Source: Caballeronia sp. TF1N1 (GTDB lineage Bacteria; Pseudomonadota; Gammaproteobacteria; Burkholderiales; Burkholderiaceae). From it: a DNA stretch of 64,000 nucleotides. Positions within the stretch are counted from its first letter, which is position 1; each line of letters begins with the position of its first letter. Below are positions 36,220 through 44,592 of the stretch, one piece after another. Made by a program: the position numbers and the translations under genes. The notes under the pieces were generated by a model. The model saw nothing but the letters and a program-made list of their open reading frames with translations. It searched no databases and had not been told where the DNA came from. The stretch is taken from positions 1,054,001 to 1,118,000 of the forward strand of contig NZ_CP084627.1 in assembly GCF_022878925.1 (NCBI RefSeq), in the 5' to 3' direction.

Positions 36220-36669
36220 TCACCGCTCGATGACCAGCAGCGTCGATGTCGCCGAAGCCAACAACCTTCCGCTCGCGTCCTTGAGTGTCGCTTCGGCAAA
36301 CGCCGCGCGCCGCCCCATCGTCAGCACGCGTCCTTCGGCGCGCACCACACCGGAATCGCGCGTCACGGCCTTGTGATAGGCCACTTTCAACTCGAGCGTC
36401 GTATAGGCCTGTGTCGCGGTCAGACACGAATGCACCGCGCATCCACATGCCGAATCGAGCAAGGTGGCCGCATAGCCCCCATGCACCGTGCCGATCGGGT
36501 TATACGCATGATCGCCCGGTATGCCTTCGAACACGGCCCTGCCCGCTTCCACTTCCACGAAGTCGAGCCTGAGCGACTCGAATATGCCGGGCTTGCGGCC
36601 GCTAGCGATCAGCCGGCGCAATTGAGCGAGGCCGTCGAGGCCGGGTGCGGTTTCGTCGATCAAGCTCAT
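36220..36669 (-). CDS. PaaI-type hotdog thioesterase
   Basis: A 149-residue hotdog-fold protein, likely an acyl-CoA thioesterase. The key segment is NPIGTVHGGYAATLLDSACG, with the His-Gly-Gly active-site motif, and YTTLELKVAYHKAV. Its first codon overlaps the stop of the outer-membrane factor gene in an ATGA, so it is translationally coupled to the end of the efflux operon. That is an unusual partner for a thioesterase; the substrate is unknown. Confidence 0.82.
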   Translation of the reverse strand: MSLIDETAPGLDGLAQLRRLIASGRKPGIFESLRLDFVEVEAGRAVFEGIPGDHAYNPIGTVHGGYAATLLDSACGCAVHSCLTATQAYTTLELKVAYHKAVTRDSGVVRAEGRVLTMGRRAAFAEATLKDASGRLLASATSTLLVIER

Positions 36670-38126
36670 TTCGTGTTCTCCTTGAGACTCGCTGTCTTGA
36701 TGGGATCGTCATCGTTAGTCACGCTCCAGCCGCCGCCGAGCGACCGATACAGCGCCACCGCCGCGAGCGCGTGCTCGCGCTTCGCCTGGTTCAGCGCATC
36801 GGCGTCGCGCAGATAGGACTGTTGGGCATCGAGCACATCCAGAAAGCTTGCCGCGCCTCCCTTGTAGAGCTGCGTCGAAAGCGTGAGCGACTGTCCCGAT
36901 GCACCGAGCGCGTCGGTCAATCTCGCGCTCTGCTCGGTCGAGCTGACGAGGTCGCTGCGCGTATCTTCCACGTCCTTGAGCGCTTCGAGCAGGGTCTGCC
37001 GCAAATGCAGTTCCGACTCACGCATCCTGCTCTCGTTCTGTTCGATCTCGGCCGTGATACGCCCCGCGTTGAAGATCGGACTCGTGGCGTTGAGCGCGGC
37101 CGAAAACAGGTTGTCGGTGAGCGTCGGCAAGCCGAGATAAGACGATGCAAGCAAGCCATCCGACAAGCGCAGCGAGAACTTCGGATAGCGCTCCGCGCGC
37201 GCGACGCCCACTTCCGCCGCGCGTTGCTGAAGCGTCGCGTAGGCCACCAGCACATCGGGTCGACGCAGCAGCGCTTCGGAAGGCAGCAATTGCGGCGCGC
37301 CATCGGCAGGGACGGGAATTACGGGCGATGCGCCGGGATTGGCGAGCATCAGTTGGTCGATGGACTCCGGCGTGCGGCCCGAATACACGGCAATAAGGCT
37401 CAACTGATGCTGAATGGTCGACTGCGTGCGCGGCATGCGCGATTGCAGATCACTGAGCTGATTCTGCGCGCGCGCCACGTCGAGTTTCGTCGACAAGCCG
37501 AATTGCAGGCGGCGTTGCGTGAGCTTCAGCGCGCGTTCGCGGATCGCCTCGTTGTCTTGCAGAATCTTGAGTTCGGCCTGCGCCCAACGTAAATCGACGT
37601 AAGCAGCGGCCGTATCGGCAGCGAGTGCAAGACGCAGTTGATCCGACGCGTGTTCGCGGCCGACCAGTTGCGCCTGCGCCGCCAGCAATTCGAGCCGCTC
37701 GCCGCCGAACACATCCGGCGTCCAGCTCAGTGCGAGACCGACGCCCGCCTGACGCACATAGCCAAGCGGCGGCGGCGTGTTCTGGCGCGTATCGGACGCC
37801 GTGGCGTTCGCGTCGAGTTGCGGCAGCAAGGCAGCGCGGCGTTGCGTGGTGAGCGCCTCGGCCTGCTTCACGCGCTCCACTGCGGCCTGGAGGTCGAGAT
37901 TGCCGTTCAGCACCGACGCGACGAGTTCATGCATCACCGGGTCGTTGAACTGATTCCACCATGCCGCTGGATCGGCGGTATTGGCGGGCACGTCCACGTT
38001 CCAATCGACAGGAGCCGTCGTCTGAACCGTCGCCGGAAGATCGGCGTGCGTCGCGGGTTGCACGGCGCAAGCACTCAACGCGCTGAACGCGCTCAAGGCC
38101 AGTAATTCGATGAGGAGCTTCTTCAT
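36666..38126 (-). CDS. Outer-membrane efflux factor, NodT/OprM family lipoprotein
   Basis: The outer-membrane exit duct of a tripartite drug pump. The 486-residue product starts with a lipoprotein signal (LSALSACAVQP; Cys at the lipobox) and has the two TolC-like repeats (AVERVKQAEALTTQRRAALLPQ; LRRPDVLVAYATLQQRAAEVG). The ATG at 38126 is chosen over a GTG four codons upstream. It follows the MFS pump gene directly (12 bases). The order EmrA-EmrB-OMF on one transcript shows it works with these two. Confidence 0.9.
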   Translation of the reverse strand: MKKLLIELLALSAFSALSACAVQPATHADLPATVQTTAPVDWNVDVPANTADPAAWWNQFNDPVMHELVASVLNGNLDLQAAVERVKQAEALTTQRRAALLPQLDANATASDTRQNTPPPLGYVRQAGVGLALSWTPDVFGGERLELLAAQAQLVGREHASDQLRLALAADTAAAYVDLRWAQAELKILQDNEAIRERALKLTQRRLQFGLSTKLDVARAQNQLSDLQSRMPRTQSTIQHQLSLIAVYSGRTPESIDQLMLANPGASPVIPVPADGAPQLLPSEALLRRPDVLVAYATLQQRAAEVGVARAERYPKFSLRLSDGLLASSYLGLPTLTDNLFSAALNATSPIFNAGRITAEIEQNESRMRESELHLRQTLLEALKDVEDTRSDLVSSTEQSARLTDALGASGQSLTLSTQLYKGGAASFLDVLDAQQSYLRDADALNQAKREHALAAVALYRSLGGGWSVTNDDDPIKTASLKENTK

Positions 38127-38138
38127 GGTCGTATTCAC

Positions 38139-39713
38139 TCAATGCGCATCGGACGAAGGCGGCGCGCTTGCAATCGGCTTCGAAAAAATCACGCTGACGA
38201 TACCGACGAGAAAGCACAGCGCGAGCAGATAGAAGCAGTCGGCGAAAGTCAGAACGAGTGCTTCGCGAAACACGAGCGCATGCAGCGAAGCGAGCCCGGC
38301 TTGCGATGCATCGAGCGCATCGCCGGCGGCGGCGGCAAGATGCGCGGAACTGCGCGAGAGCATCTGCTCGATGACAGGCCGGCCAACGGTCACGCTCTCG
38401 CTCAGCCGCAGATAGTGCAGATTCAGCCTGTCGTTGAGCATGGTCGCACTCACTGCAATGCCGATCGCGCCGCCCAGATTACGCATCAGATTGAACAGTC
38501 CGCTCGCCGATTTGAGCCGCGACTGTGGCAACGACCCGAGCGCCATCGTCACGATGGGCGGCACCGCGAACTGTTGCCCGATGCCGCGCAACGCCTGCGG
38601 TAGAAGCAGTTCCTGCCAGCCCCAGTCATGCGTGAGCGGCGTATAGAGAAAGCATCCCGCGCCGAAGCAGATGAGCCCGAAAACCAGCAAGATGCGCATG
38701 TCGAAGAAGCGCGTGGCGAACGCGTAAGCCCCGAGCGCGATCAACTGAAAGCAGCCGACGGAAAGCAGCGCGAGACCCGTCTGCAACGAGTCGAAGCCGC
38801 GCACGCGGCTCAGGAACACGGGCGTCAGAAACACTGACACGAAGATGCCGATGCCCGTCACGAACGAGAGCAGACTGCCGATTGCGAAGTTGCGAACCGC
38901 GAGCGCGCGCAGATCGACGATCGGTTCTTTCGCGGTGAACGCATGCACGAGGAACAGGAAACCGCAGATCGCCGAAATCCAGGTGCAGGCCACGATTACG
39001 TTGTCGCCGAACCAGTTCTTGCGCGGCCCTTCTTCGAGCACGTATTCCAGACAGCCGAGGAAGCCGGACATCAGCGCGATGCCGACGTAATCGCCCTTCT
39101 TGAGCAGCGAAAGATCGGGTGAATCGATATGCACGTATTTCGGCACCAGCACCGCGACCACGATTCCCGGCACGACGTTCAGATAGAAGAGCCAGTGCCA
39201 TGACCATTGATCGGTGATCCACCCGCCGATCACCGGTCCGATTGCAGGCGCGAGCGAGGCCAGCGCGCCGATAGTTGTCGATGCAATCAGTCGCTGTTTG
39301 CCGGGGAACAGCACGAAGGCGGTCGTGAACACGGTCGGGATCATCGCGGCGCCGAGCGCGCCCTGCATGCCGCGAAAGAGGATCATCGAATTGATGTCCC
39401 ACGCCATGCCGCACAACATGCTCGTGATGGTGAAGCCCACCGCGGATGCCACGAACAGCCAGCGCGTGGAGAACACTTTCGAGAGCCAGCCCGACATCGG
39501 AATGACGAGAATCTCCGCGATCAGATACGACGTCTGCACCCACGAAAGCTCGTCCTGACTCGCCGATAAACCGCCGCCGATATCCTTGAGCGATGACGCG
39601 ACTATCTGAATATCGAGCGTCGCCATGAAAAAGCCGAGGCACATCAGCGCGAACGCGAGCACGCGCTGACGCGTGGGCTGACTTGCCGGGTCCAAGGGAG
39701 CGGTCTGTGTCAT
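38139..39713 (-). CDS. emrB: EmrB-type drug:H+ antiporter (DHA2, 14 TM MFS)
   Basis: A 524-residue inner-membrane exporter with 14 predicted transmembrane segments, the DHA2 arrangement. The motif A-like region is GWLSKVFSTRWLF; motif C-like GPVIGGWITDQWSWHWLFYLN is near residue 165. It works with the periplasmic adaptor EmrA encoded four bases upstream and the outer-membrane factor downstream. Substrates in this family are typically hydrophobic antibiotics, uncouplers or fatty acids, but the sequence alone does not fix them. Confidence 0.9.
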   Translation of the reverse strand: MTQTAPLDPASQPTRQRVLAFALMCLGFFMATLDIQIVASSLKDIGGGLSASQDELSWVQTSYLIAEILVIPMSGWLSKVFSTRWLFVASAVGFTITSMLCGMAWDINSMILFRGMQGALGAAMIPTVFTTAFVLFPGKQRLIASTTIGALASLAPAIGPVIGGWITDQWSWHWLFYLNVVPGIVVAVLVPKYVHIDSPDLSLLKKGDYVGIALMSGFLGCLEYVLEEGPRKNWFGDNVIVACTWISAICGFLFLVHAFTAKEPIVDLRALAVRNFAIGSLLSFVTGIGIFVSVFLTPVFLSRVRGFDSLQTGLALLSVGCFQLIALGAYAFATRFFDMRILLVFGLICFGAGCFLYTPLTHDWGWQELLLPQALRGIGQQFAVPPIVTMALGSLPQSRLKSASGLFNLMRNLGGAIGIAVSATMLNDRLNLHYLRLSESVTVGRPVIEQMLSRSSAHLAAAAGDALDASQAGLASLHALVFREALVLTFADCFYLLALCFLVGIVSVIFSKPIASAPPSSDAH

Positions 39714-39717
39714 CGTC

Positions 39718-40824
39718 TTATCCGCGCGATTTGTCGAGATGAACCTTCACCGTCGCGGAAAGGCCGGGCCGCAACACGTGCTCCATGCCTTTCGGTACGT
39801 CCAGACGAATGCGCACCGGCACACGCTGAACGATCTTGGTGAAGTTGCCGGTGGCGTTTTCGGCGGGAAGCACGCTGAAGGTCGCGCCCGTGGCCGGCGC
39901 GAGACTTTCGATGTGACCCGTCAGCGGCACGCTCGATGCGTCGAGGTCCACATCGGCTTCATCGCCGGCGCGCATTTTCTTGAGCTGGTCTTCCTTGAAG
40001 TTGGCGTCGACCCAGAGGCCCGTGGCGGGCACCACGGTCAACAACGATGTCCCGACGTTCGCGAGCACGCCGACGCGCGCCGTGCGATTTCCCACGTAGC
40101 CATCGACAGGCGAACGGATCGTCGTGTATTCGACGTTGAGTTCGGCCACGCGCCGCGCGGCTTCGGCGGTCTCCACGCGCGCTTGCGCGTCCGCAATCTG
40201 CGCTTCGATCACCGTCAACTGGCGTTTTGCCGCGACGAGCGATGCGCCGCTGCGATCCATCGCCGCTTGCGCCTTGAGATAGTCGGCATCGGCGCGTTCG
40301 ACGATCTGGTTCGACACCGCGTCGTCCTTGACGAGTTCCCGATAACGCGAACGGTCGGACGTGCTGCGCGACAATTCCGCCGACGAAGCACGCACTTCCG
40401 CCTGCTGCTGGTTGATGACCGCCGCCTGCAACGCGTCCTTGGCGCGCAGTTCATCGACCGCGGCCCGCGCGCTCGACACTTCCGCGTTCGCTTGCGCCAG
40501 GCGGGCGTCGTAGTCGCGCGCATCGAGGCGAATCAGCACCTGGCCTGCCTTCACCGGCTGATTGTCCGTGACGAGCACATCCGTCACGAAGCCGTTGACC
40601 TTCGGGGCGAGCACGGTGACATCGCCGCCGACGTAAGCGTCGTCGGTGGTCTGCACGAAGCGCAGCACGAGCGCCCAATATGCCGCAGCCGCAATCACGA
40701 TGATCGCGACAAGCCCTAGCGAGAGCAGCATCCACGGTATCCGGCGCGGCTTCGCGGCCGCTGCGGGCGAAGTGGCCGAAGGAAGATTGGTCGATGGAGT
40801 CGTCATTTGCGAGTCGTTGTGCAT
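39718..40824 (-). CDS. emrA: EmrA-type periplasmic adaptor (HlyD family)
   Basis: A 368-residue membrane-fusion protein: one N-terminal membrane helix (WMLLSLGLVAIIVIAAAAYW), the family motif QTTDDAYVGGDV right after, a lipoyl half, a long coiled-coil hairpin (about 95-220) and a beta-barrel domain. The start is unsure: ATG at 40824 (MHNDSQ) or 40806 (MTTPS); neither has a clear ribosome site. The 40824 ATG lies inside the palindrome GTGCATATGCAC, so a protein bound there would block translation-initiation DNA. It begins the three-gene efflux operon. Confidence 0.9.
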   Translation of the reverse strand: MHNDSQMTTPSTNLPSATSPAAAAKPRRIPWMLLSLGLVAIIVIAAAAYWALVLRFVQTTDDAYVGGDVTVLAPKVNGFVTDVLVTDNQPVKAGQVLIRLDARDYDARLAQANAEVSSARAAVDELRAKDALQAAVINQQQAEVRASSAELSRSTSDRSRYRELVKDDAVSNQIVERADADYLKAQAAMDRSGASLVAAKRQLTVIEAQIADAQARVETAEAARRVAELNVEYTTIRSPVDGYVGNRTARVGVLANVGTSLLTVVPATGLWVDANFKEDQLKKMRAGDEADVDLDASSVPLTGHIESLAPATGATFSVLPAENATGNFTKIVQRVPVRIRLDVPKGMEHVLRPGLSATVKVHLDKSRG

Positions 40825-40830
40825 ATGCAC
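40819..40830. promoter_or_regulatory. Palindromic operator candidate over the emrA start
   Basis: A perfect 12-base palindrome GTGCATATGCAC covering the possible emrA start codon. It is identical to 40889-40900, 70 bases away. Confidence 0.65.
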
Positions 40831-40881
40831 GAAAGTGAACGGAATAGCGCGCGTTTCGAGCCGCGCATGATGACTCGAAAG

Positions 40882-40908
40882 ACTATATGTGCATATGCAC
40901 CCGGTCAA
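40882..40908 (-). promoter_or_regulatory. Sigma-70-like promoter of the emrAB operon
   Basis: On the minus strand TTGACC (40908-40903) and TATAGT (40887-40882) are separated by 15 bases, slightly short of the ideal 17. It lies just beyond the lysR stop and about 60 bases before emrA. Confidence 0.55.
40889..40900. promoter_or_regulatory. Palindromic operator candidate within the emr promoter
   Basis: The second perfect GTGCATATGCAC. It lies between -35-like TTGACC and -10-like TATAGT on the minus strand, where a bound repressor would exclude RNA polymerase. Confidence 0.7.
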
Positions 40909-40956
40909 CCTGCGCGGCCGACATGAGTGAATAACGCGGAGAGAAAGAATCGGGGA

Positions 40957-41877
40957 TCAGGCGTGCGGGCGGGCTGTTGCGCTTTGGTCCGAGCAGAAAC
41001 GCACCGCATGTTCGACGAAGGCGCGCACCTTGGCGGGCAAGAGCGTACGCGTGCTGAAGGCAAGCTTGAATTCGATGGCGCCATCGACGAGTTCGTAGGC
41101 ATCGAGTAACGTCACGAGCCGGCCGGCTTGCACTTCCTCGTGCACGAGGGCGACAGGCAACATGCCGATACCGAAGCCTTCCAGCACCATCGCGCGATTG
41201 AAGACGGCGCTGTTCGACGAGGTATCGTAACGCAGCGGCACGATCACGTCCTCGCCACCGATTCTAAACGTCAGCGCCGGTTTGCGGATGGACGCGGACA
41301 TCGGCACGAAGTCGTGATCGATGAGTTCGGATGGATGACGCGGCGCCGGATGAGCCGCAAGATACGTGGGACTGGCGACGAGCGCAAGCGGAATGGTTTC
41401 GAGCAGACGCGTGACCACGGTATCGCTCGACAACATGAACGGCATGACGATACCCAGATCGTAGCCTTCGCCAACGAGATCGACGGGACGCTCGGTCAGC
41501 GTCACATCGAGCCGCACTTGCGGATGCTCGCGTCTGAAGCTCGCGATCAACGGGACATAGCGGCTCATCATCACCGTGGTGTGCGCGACGAGCCGCAAGA
41601 GGCCTGTCGCCTCGCTCGCGCGATTGGACGCGCGTTCCTCCATTGCCTGAAGTTCGTCGAGAAGCCGCGAGCAGTCGGTGAAGAAGCGCTCGGCGGTTTC
41701 GGTCAGCGATATCTGCCGCGTCGTGCGATTGAAAAGCCTGCTGCCCAGGCGCTGCTCCAGGCCCGCGATCGCGCGCGAAACGACCGGCGGCGACAAGCCG
41801 AGAATATCCGCCGCGCGCGCGAAGCTCCGCGCCTCCACTACCGTGCGAAAGATCTTCAGGCTTGTCAGGTAGTCCAT
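40957..41877 (-). CDS. LysR-family transcriptional regulator
   Basis: A 306-residue regulator with an N-terminal winged HTH (about 1-65; ARSFARAADILGLSPPVVSRAIAGLE in two parts) and a type 2 periplasmic-binding effector domain. It resembles the CrgA/DsdC-like group with short DNA-binding stems. It sits 16 bases after the ABC transporter binding protein and 50 bases before the emr promoter, all in one direction, so it could be transcribed with the transporter and control the efflux genes. The palindromes in the emr promoter are not of the classic T-N11-A type, so the link is only positional. Confidence 0.88.
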   Translation of the reverse strand: MDYLTSLKIFRTVVEARSFARAADILGLSPPVVSRAIAGLEQRLGSRLFNRTTRQISLTETAERFFTDCSRLLDELQAMEERASNRASEATGLLRLVAHTTVMMSRYVPLIASFRREHPQVRLDVTLTERPVDLVGEGYDLGIVMPFMLSSDTVVTRLLETIPLALVASPTYLAAHPAPRHPSELIDHDFVPMSASIRKPALTFRIGGEDVIVPLRYDTSSNSAVFNRAMVLEGFGIGMLPVALVHEEVQAGRLVTLLDAYELVDGAIEFKLAFSTRTLLPAKVRAFVEHAVRFCSDQSATARPHA

Positions 41878-41893
41878 TTTTAATGTCGATACG

Positions 41894-43099
41894 TCAGTCG
41901 GCGGTCCGCAGTTTCTTCACTTCGTCGTCGGATGGCTGCACGCTCGCGCCGTCGATATAACGATACGACGTCATCACGCCCTTGCCGTCCTTGAGCGCGG
42001 TGACGCCGACATACGCGCCCATCGTCGATTGATTGTCCTGCTTGCGGTACGTGATCGGTCCGAACGGCGAATCGACGCCAAGGCCCTTGAAAGCGGCCGC
42101 GAGCTTGTCGGGATCGGCGGAACCGGCTTTCTTCAGGCCGTTGGCAAGCGACATCATCGCGGTATAACCGACCACGGAACCGAGCCGCGGATAGTCGTGA
42201 TACTTCGCCTCGTAGTCCGCGACGAACTTCTTGTTGGCGGGGGTATCGATGGAATACCACGGGTAGCCCGTCACCACCCAACCGACCGGCGCTTCAGCGC
42301 CCAACGGATCGAGATAATCAGGCTCGCCCGTCAGCAACGACACCACCGCGCGATCCTTGAACAAGCCACGCGTATTGCCTTCGCGCACGAACTTGCCGAG
42401 GTCGGCGCTAAAGAGCACGTTGAAGATGGCGTCGGGCCTGGCGTCGGCGAGCGCTTGCGTCACCGCGCCCGCATCCACCTTGCCGAGCGGCGTCGCTTGT
42501 TCGGCGACGAACTCCACATCCGGCTGCGCGGCCTTGAGCAGACGCTTGAAGGTCGCCACGGCCGATTGTCCGTACTCGTAATTCGGATACACCAGCGCCC
42601 AGCGCTTTTTCTTGAGCTTCGCGGCTTCGGGCACGAGCATCGCCACTTGCATATAGGTCGATGGCCGCAGCCGATACGTGTACTTGTTGCCATCTTGCCA
42701 GACGATCTTGTCCGTCAAGGGCTCGGCGGCGAGGAAGAAAATGCGCCGCTGCTTGGCGAAGTCCGAGAGCGCGAGGCCAGTGTTGGACAAGTAGCCGCCG
42801 AAGAGCAGTTGCACCTGTTCGCGCGCGATGAGTTCCTGCGCGACGCGCACCGTATCGCCCGGATTACCGTTGTCGTCGCGCGAGACGACTTCGAGCTTGT
42901 TGCCGTTGATGCCGCCCGCCGCGTTGATCTCGTCGAGCGCCAGATTCCAGCCGTTCTTGTACGGCATGAGAAACGCAGGCTGCGCCTTGTAGCTATTGAT
43001 CTCGCCGATGCGAATGGTGTCGGCGTGCGCGCCGAGGGTCACGCTCATGGCGGCGGAAGTCAGGGTCAGGCGAATCAGCGTGCCTGCTCGGGTAATCAT
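41894..43099 (-). CDS. livK: Branched-chain-amino-acid-type ABC substrate-binding protein
   Basis: A 401-residue periplasmic binding protein of the Leu/Ile/Val family. After a signal peptide (cut near LGAHA) it starts DTIRIGEINSYKAQPAFLMP and has AGGINGNKLEVVSRDDNGNP, both typical. The ATG at 43099 has AAAGGAG 10 bases upstream. It is the last gene of the transporter operon. The pocket cannot be read for ligand; members of this subgroup (ABC transporters for aromatic acids, urea or amides) are diverse, so Leu/Ile/Val is not assured. Confidence 0.87.
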   Translation of the reverse strand: MITRAGTLIRLTLTSAAMSVTLGAHADTIRIGEINSYKAQPAFLMPYKNGWNLALDEINAAGGINGNKLEVVSRDDNGNPGDTVRVAQELIAREQVQLLFGGYLSNTGLALSDFAKQRRIFFLAAEPLTDKIVWQDGNKYTYRLRPSTYMQVAMLVPEAAKLKKKRWALVYPNYEYGQSAVATFKRLLKAAQPDVEFVAEQATPLGKVDAGAVTQALADARPDAIFNVLFSADLGKFVREGNTRGLFKDRAVVSLLTGEPDYLDPLGAEAPVGWVVTGYPWYSIDTPANKKFVADYEAKYHDYPRLGSVVGYTAMMSLANGLKKAGSADPDKLAAAFKGLGVDSPFGPITYRKQDNQSTMGAYVGVTALKDGKGVMTSYRYIDGASVQPSDDEVKKLRTAD

Positions 43100-43129
43100 C
43101 AAGCGTTCTCCTTTGGTCGATTCGTTCCG

Positions 43130-43849
43130 TCAGACGCCGAGCAAGTCGCGTCGCGCGGTGCCGTCGCGCACGAAATCGCGCATCGCGCCCGCATAGCGCA
43201 CTTGCCCTTTCTCCAGCACATACGCGCGGTCGCAGACGCGTTCCGCGAAGTTCAGATTCTGCTCGGACAGCAGGATCGACAAGCCCTCGCGCTTCAGTTC
43301 GAGGATCATGTCGGCCATTTGCCGCACGATCACCGGCGCAACGCCTTCCGATGGCTCGTCGAGCAACACGAGGCGCGGATTGCCCATCAGTGTGCGCGAA
43401 ACCGTGAGCATCTGCTGCTCGCCGCCGCTCATGCGGCTGCCGCGCCGCTCGCGCATCTCGCCAAGGTTCGGAAATACGCGAAAGAGCTTGTCCGGCGTCC
43501 ACTGCGGCGCACCTTCGCGCGGCGGCTGGCGTCCCGTGTCGAGATTTTCCATCACCGTGAGATCGCCGAACACGCGCCGGTCTTCCGGCACGTAACCAAG
43601 GCCCATGCGCGCGATACGATAAGGCGCCATGCCCGCAATGTCCTCGCCCATGAAGCGAATGGTGCCCGATGTCCGCGCGAGCATGCCCATGACCGCTTTC
43701 ATCGTCGTGGATTTGCCCGCGCCGTTACGGCCCATCAACGCGACGACTTCGCCGCGCCCCACTTCGAAGCCGACATCGAACAGAATCTGCGCGCGGCCAT
43801 AGTATGCGTTCAAGGCCTCGACCTTGAGGAGCGCGTTCGATCGACTCAT
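43130..43849 (-). CDS. livF: ABC transporter ATPase, LivF type
   Basis: A 239-residue ATPase with Walker A (GRNGAGKSTTMKAVMG), the signature region (SGGEQQMLTVSRTLM), Walker B (PRLVLLDEPSEG) and the H-loop. The shape (NALNAYYGRAQILFDVGFEV) is that of LivF. It overlaps livG by four bases. Confidence 0.92.
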   Translation of the reverse strand: MSRSNALLKVEALNAYYGRAQILFDVGFEVGRGEVVALMGRNGAGKSTTMKAVMGMLARTSGTIRFMGEDIAGMAPYRIARMGLGYVPEDRRVFGDLTVMENLDTGRQPPREGAPQWTPDKLFRVFPNLGEMRERRGSRMSGGEQQMLTVSRTLMGNPRLVLLDEPSEGVAPVIVRQMADMILELKREGLSILLSEQNLNFAERVCDRAYVLEKGQVRYAGAMRDFVRDGTARRDLLGV

Positions 43850-44592
43850 TCGCTGCCCTCCCCGAGATAGACTTCGCGCACGCGCGGATCGTCGCGTACG
43901 GTGCGCGCGTCGCCTGCCGCGATCAGCTTGCCGCGCGCCAGCACGATCAACCGGTCCGCATATTCGAACACCACGTCCATGCTGTGCTCCGTGAACAGCA
44001 CGCCGATATCGCGCTCCCTTGCAAGCCGCGCCGTCAACGCCATTAGCGCGTGACGCTCTTGCGGCGCCATGCCTGCGGTGGGCTCATCCATTAACAGCAG
44101 CTTCGGTCGATTCGCAAGCGCGATCGCCAGTTCGACGCGTTTCACATCGCCATACGCCAAGACCGCGCAACTACGGTTCGCGTGCGACGTCATGCCGACG
44201 AGTTCGAGCAGTGCGAGCGCTTCATCCTCGCGCCACGCGGCCACGCGCGCAAACGGATTGAACACGCGACGCTCGCGCGATAACAACGCCATTTGCACGT
44301 TTTCGAGCACCGTCATCGAATTGAACGTGGCGGCAATCTGAAACGTGCGCCCGACGCCCAGCCGCCAGATATCGCGCGGACGCTTGCCCGCGATCTCGTG
44401 ACCGTCGAAACGGATCGATCCCGACGAAGGCTTCAACTGCCCGTTGATCATGTTGAAGCACGTCGACTTGCCCGCGCCATTCGGCCCGATGAGCGCAAGC
44501 AACTGGCCCGCCGCGAGATCGAACGACACGCTATCGACAGCCTTGACGCCGTCGAACGATTTCGAAAGATGCTCGATGCGCAAGAGCGTCAT
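43846..44592 (-). CDS. livG: ABC transporter ATPase, LivG type
   Basis: A 248-residue ATPase: Walker A (GPNGAGKSTCFNMINGQ), Walker B (PKLLLMDEPTAGMAPQE) and the long LivG insertion (RTFQIAATFNSMTVLENVQM). The C-loop is AYGDVKRVELAIALA, so LSGGQ is replaced by AYGDV, an alteration common in LivG. The ATG at 44592 overlaps the permease stop; the frame extends upstream but in a region coding for the permease in another frame. Confidence 0.92.
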   Translation of the reverse strand: MTLLRIEHLSKSFDGVKAVDSVSFDLAAGQLLALIGPNGAGKSTCFNMINGQLKPSSGSIRFDGHEIAGKRPRDIWRLGVGRTFQIAATFNSMTVLENVQMALLSRERRVFNPFARVAAWREDEALALLELVGMTSHANRSCAVLAYGDVKRVELAIALANRPKLLLMDEPTAGMAPQERHALMALTARLARERDIGVLFTEHSMDVVFEYADRLIVLARGKLIAAGDARTVRDDPRVREVYLGEGSE

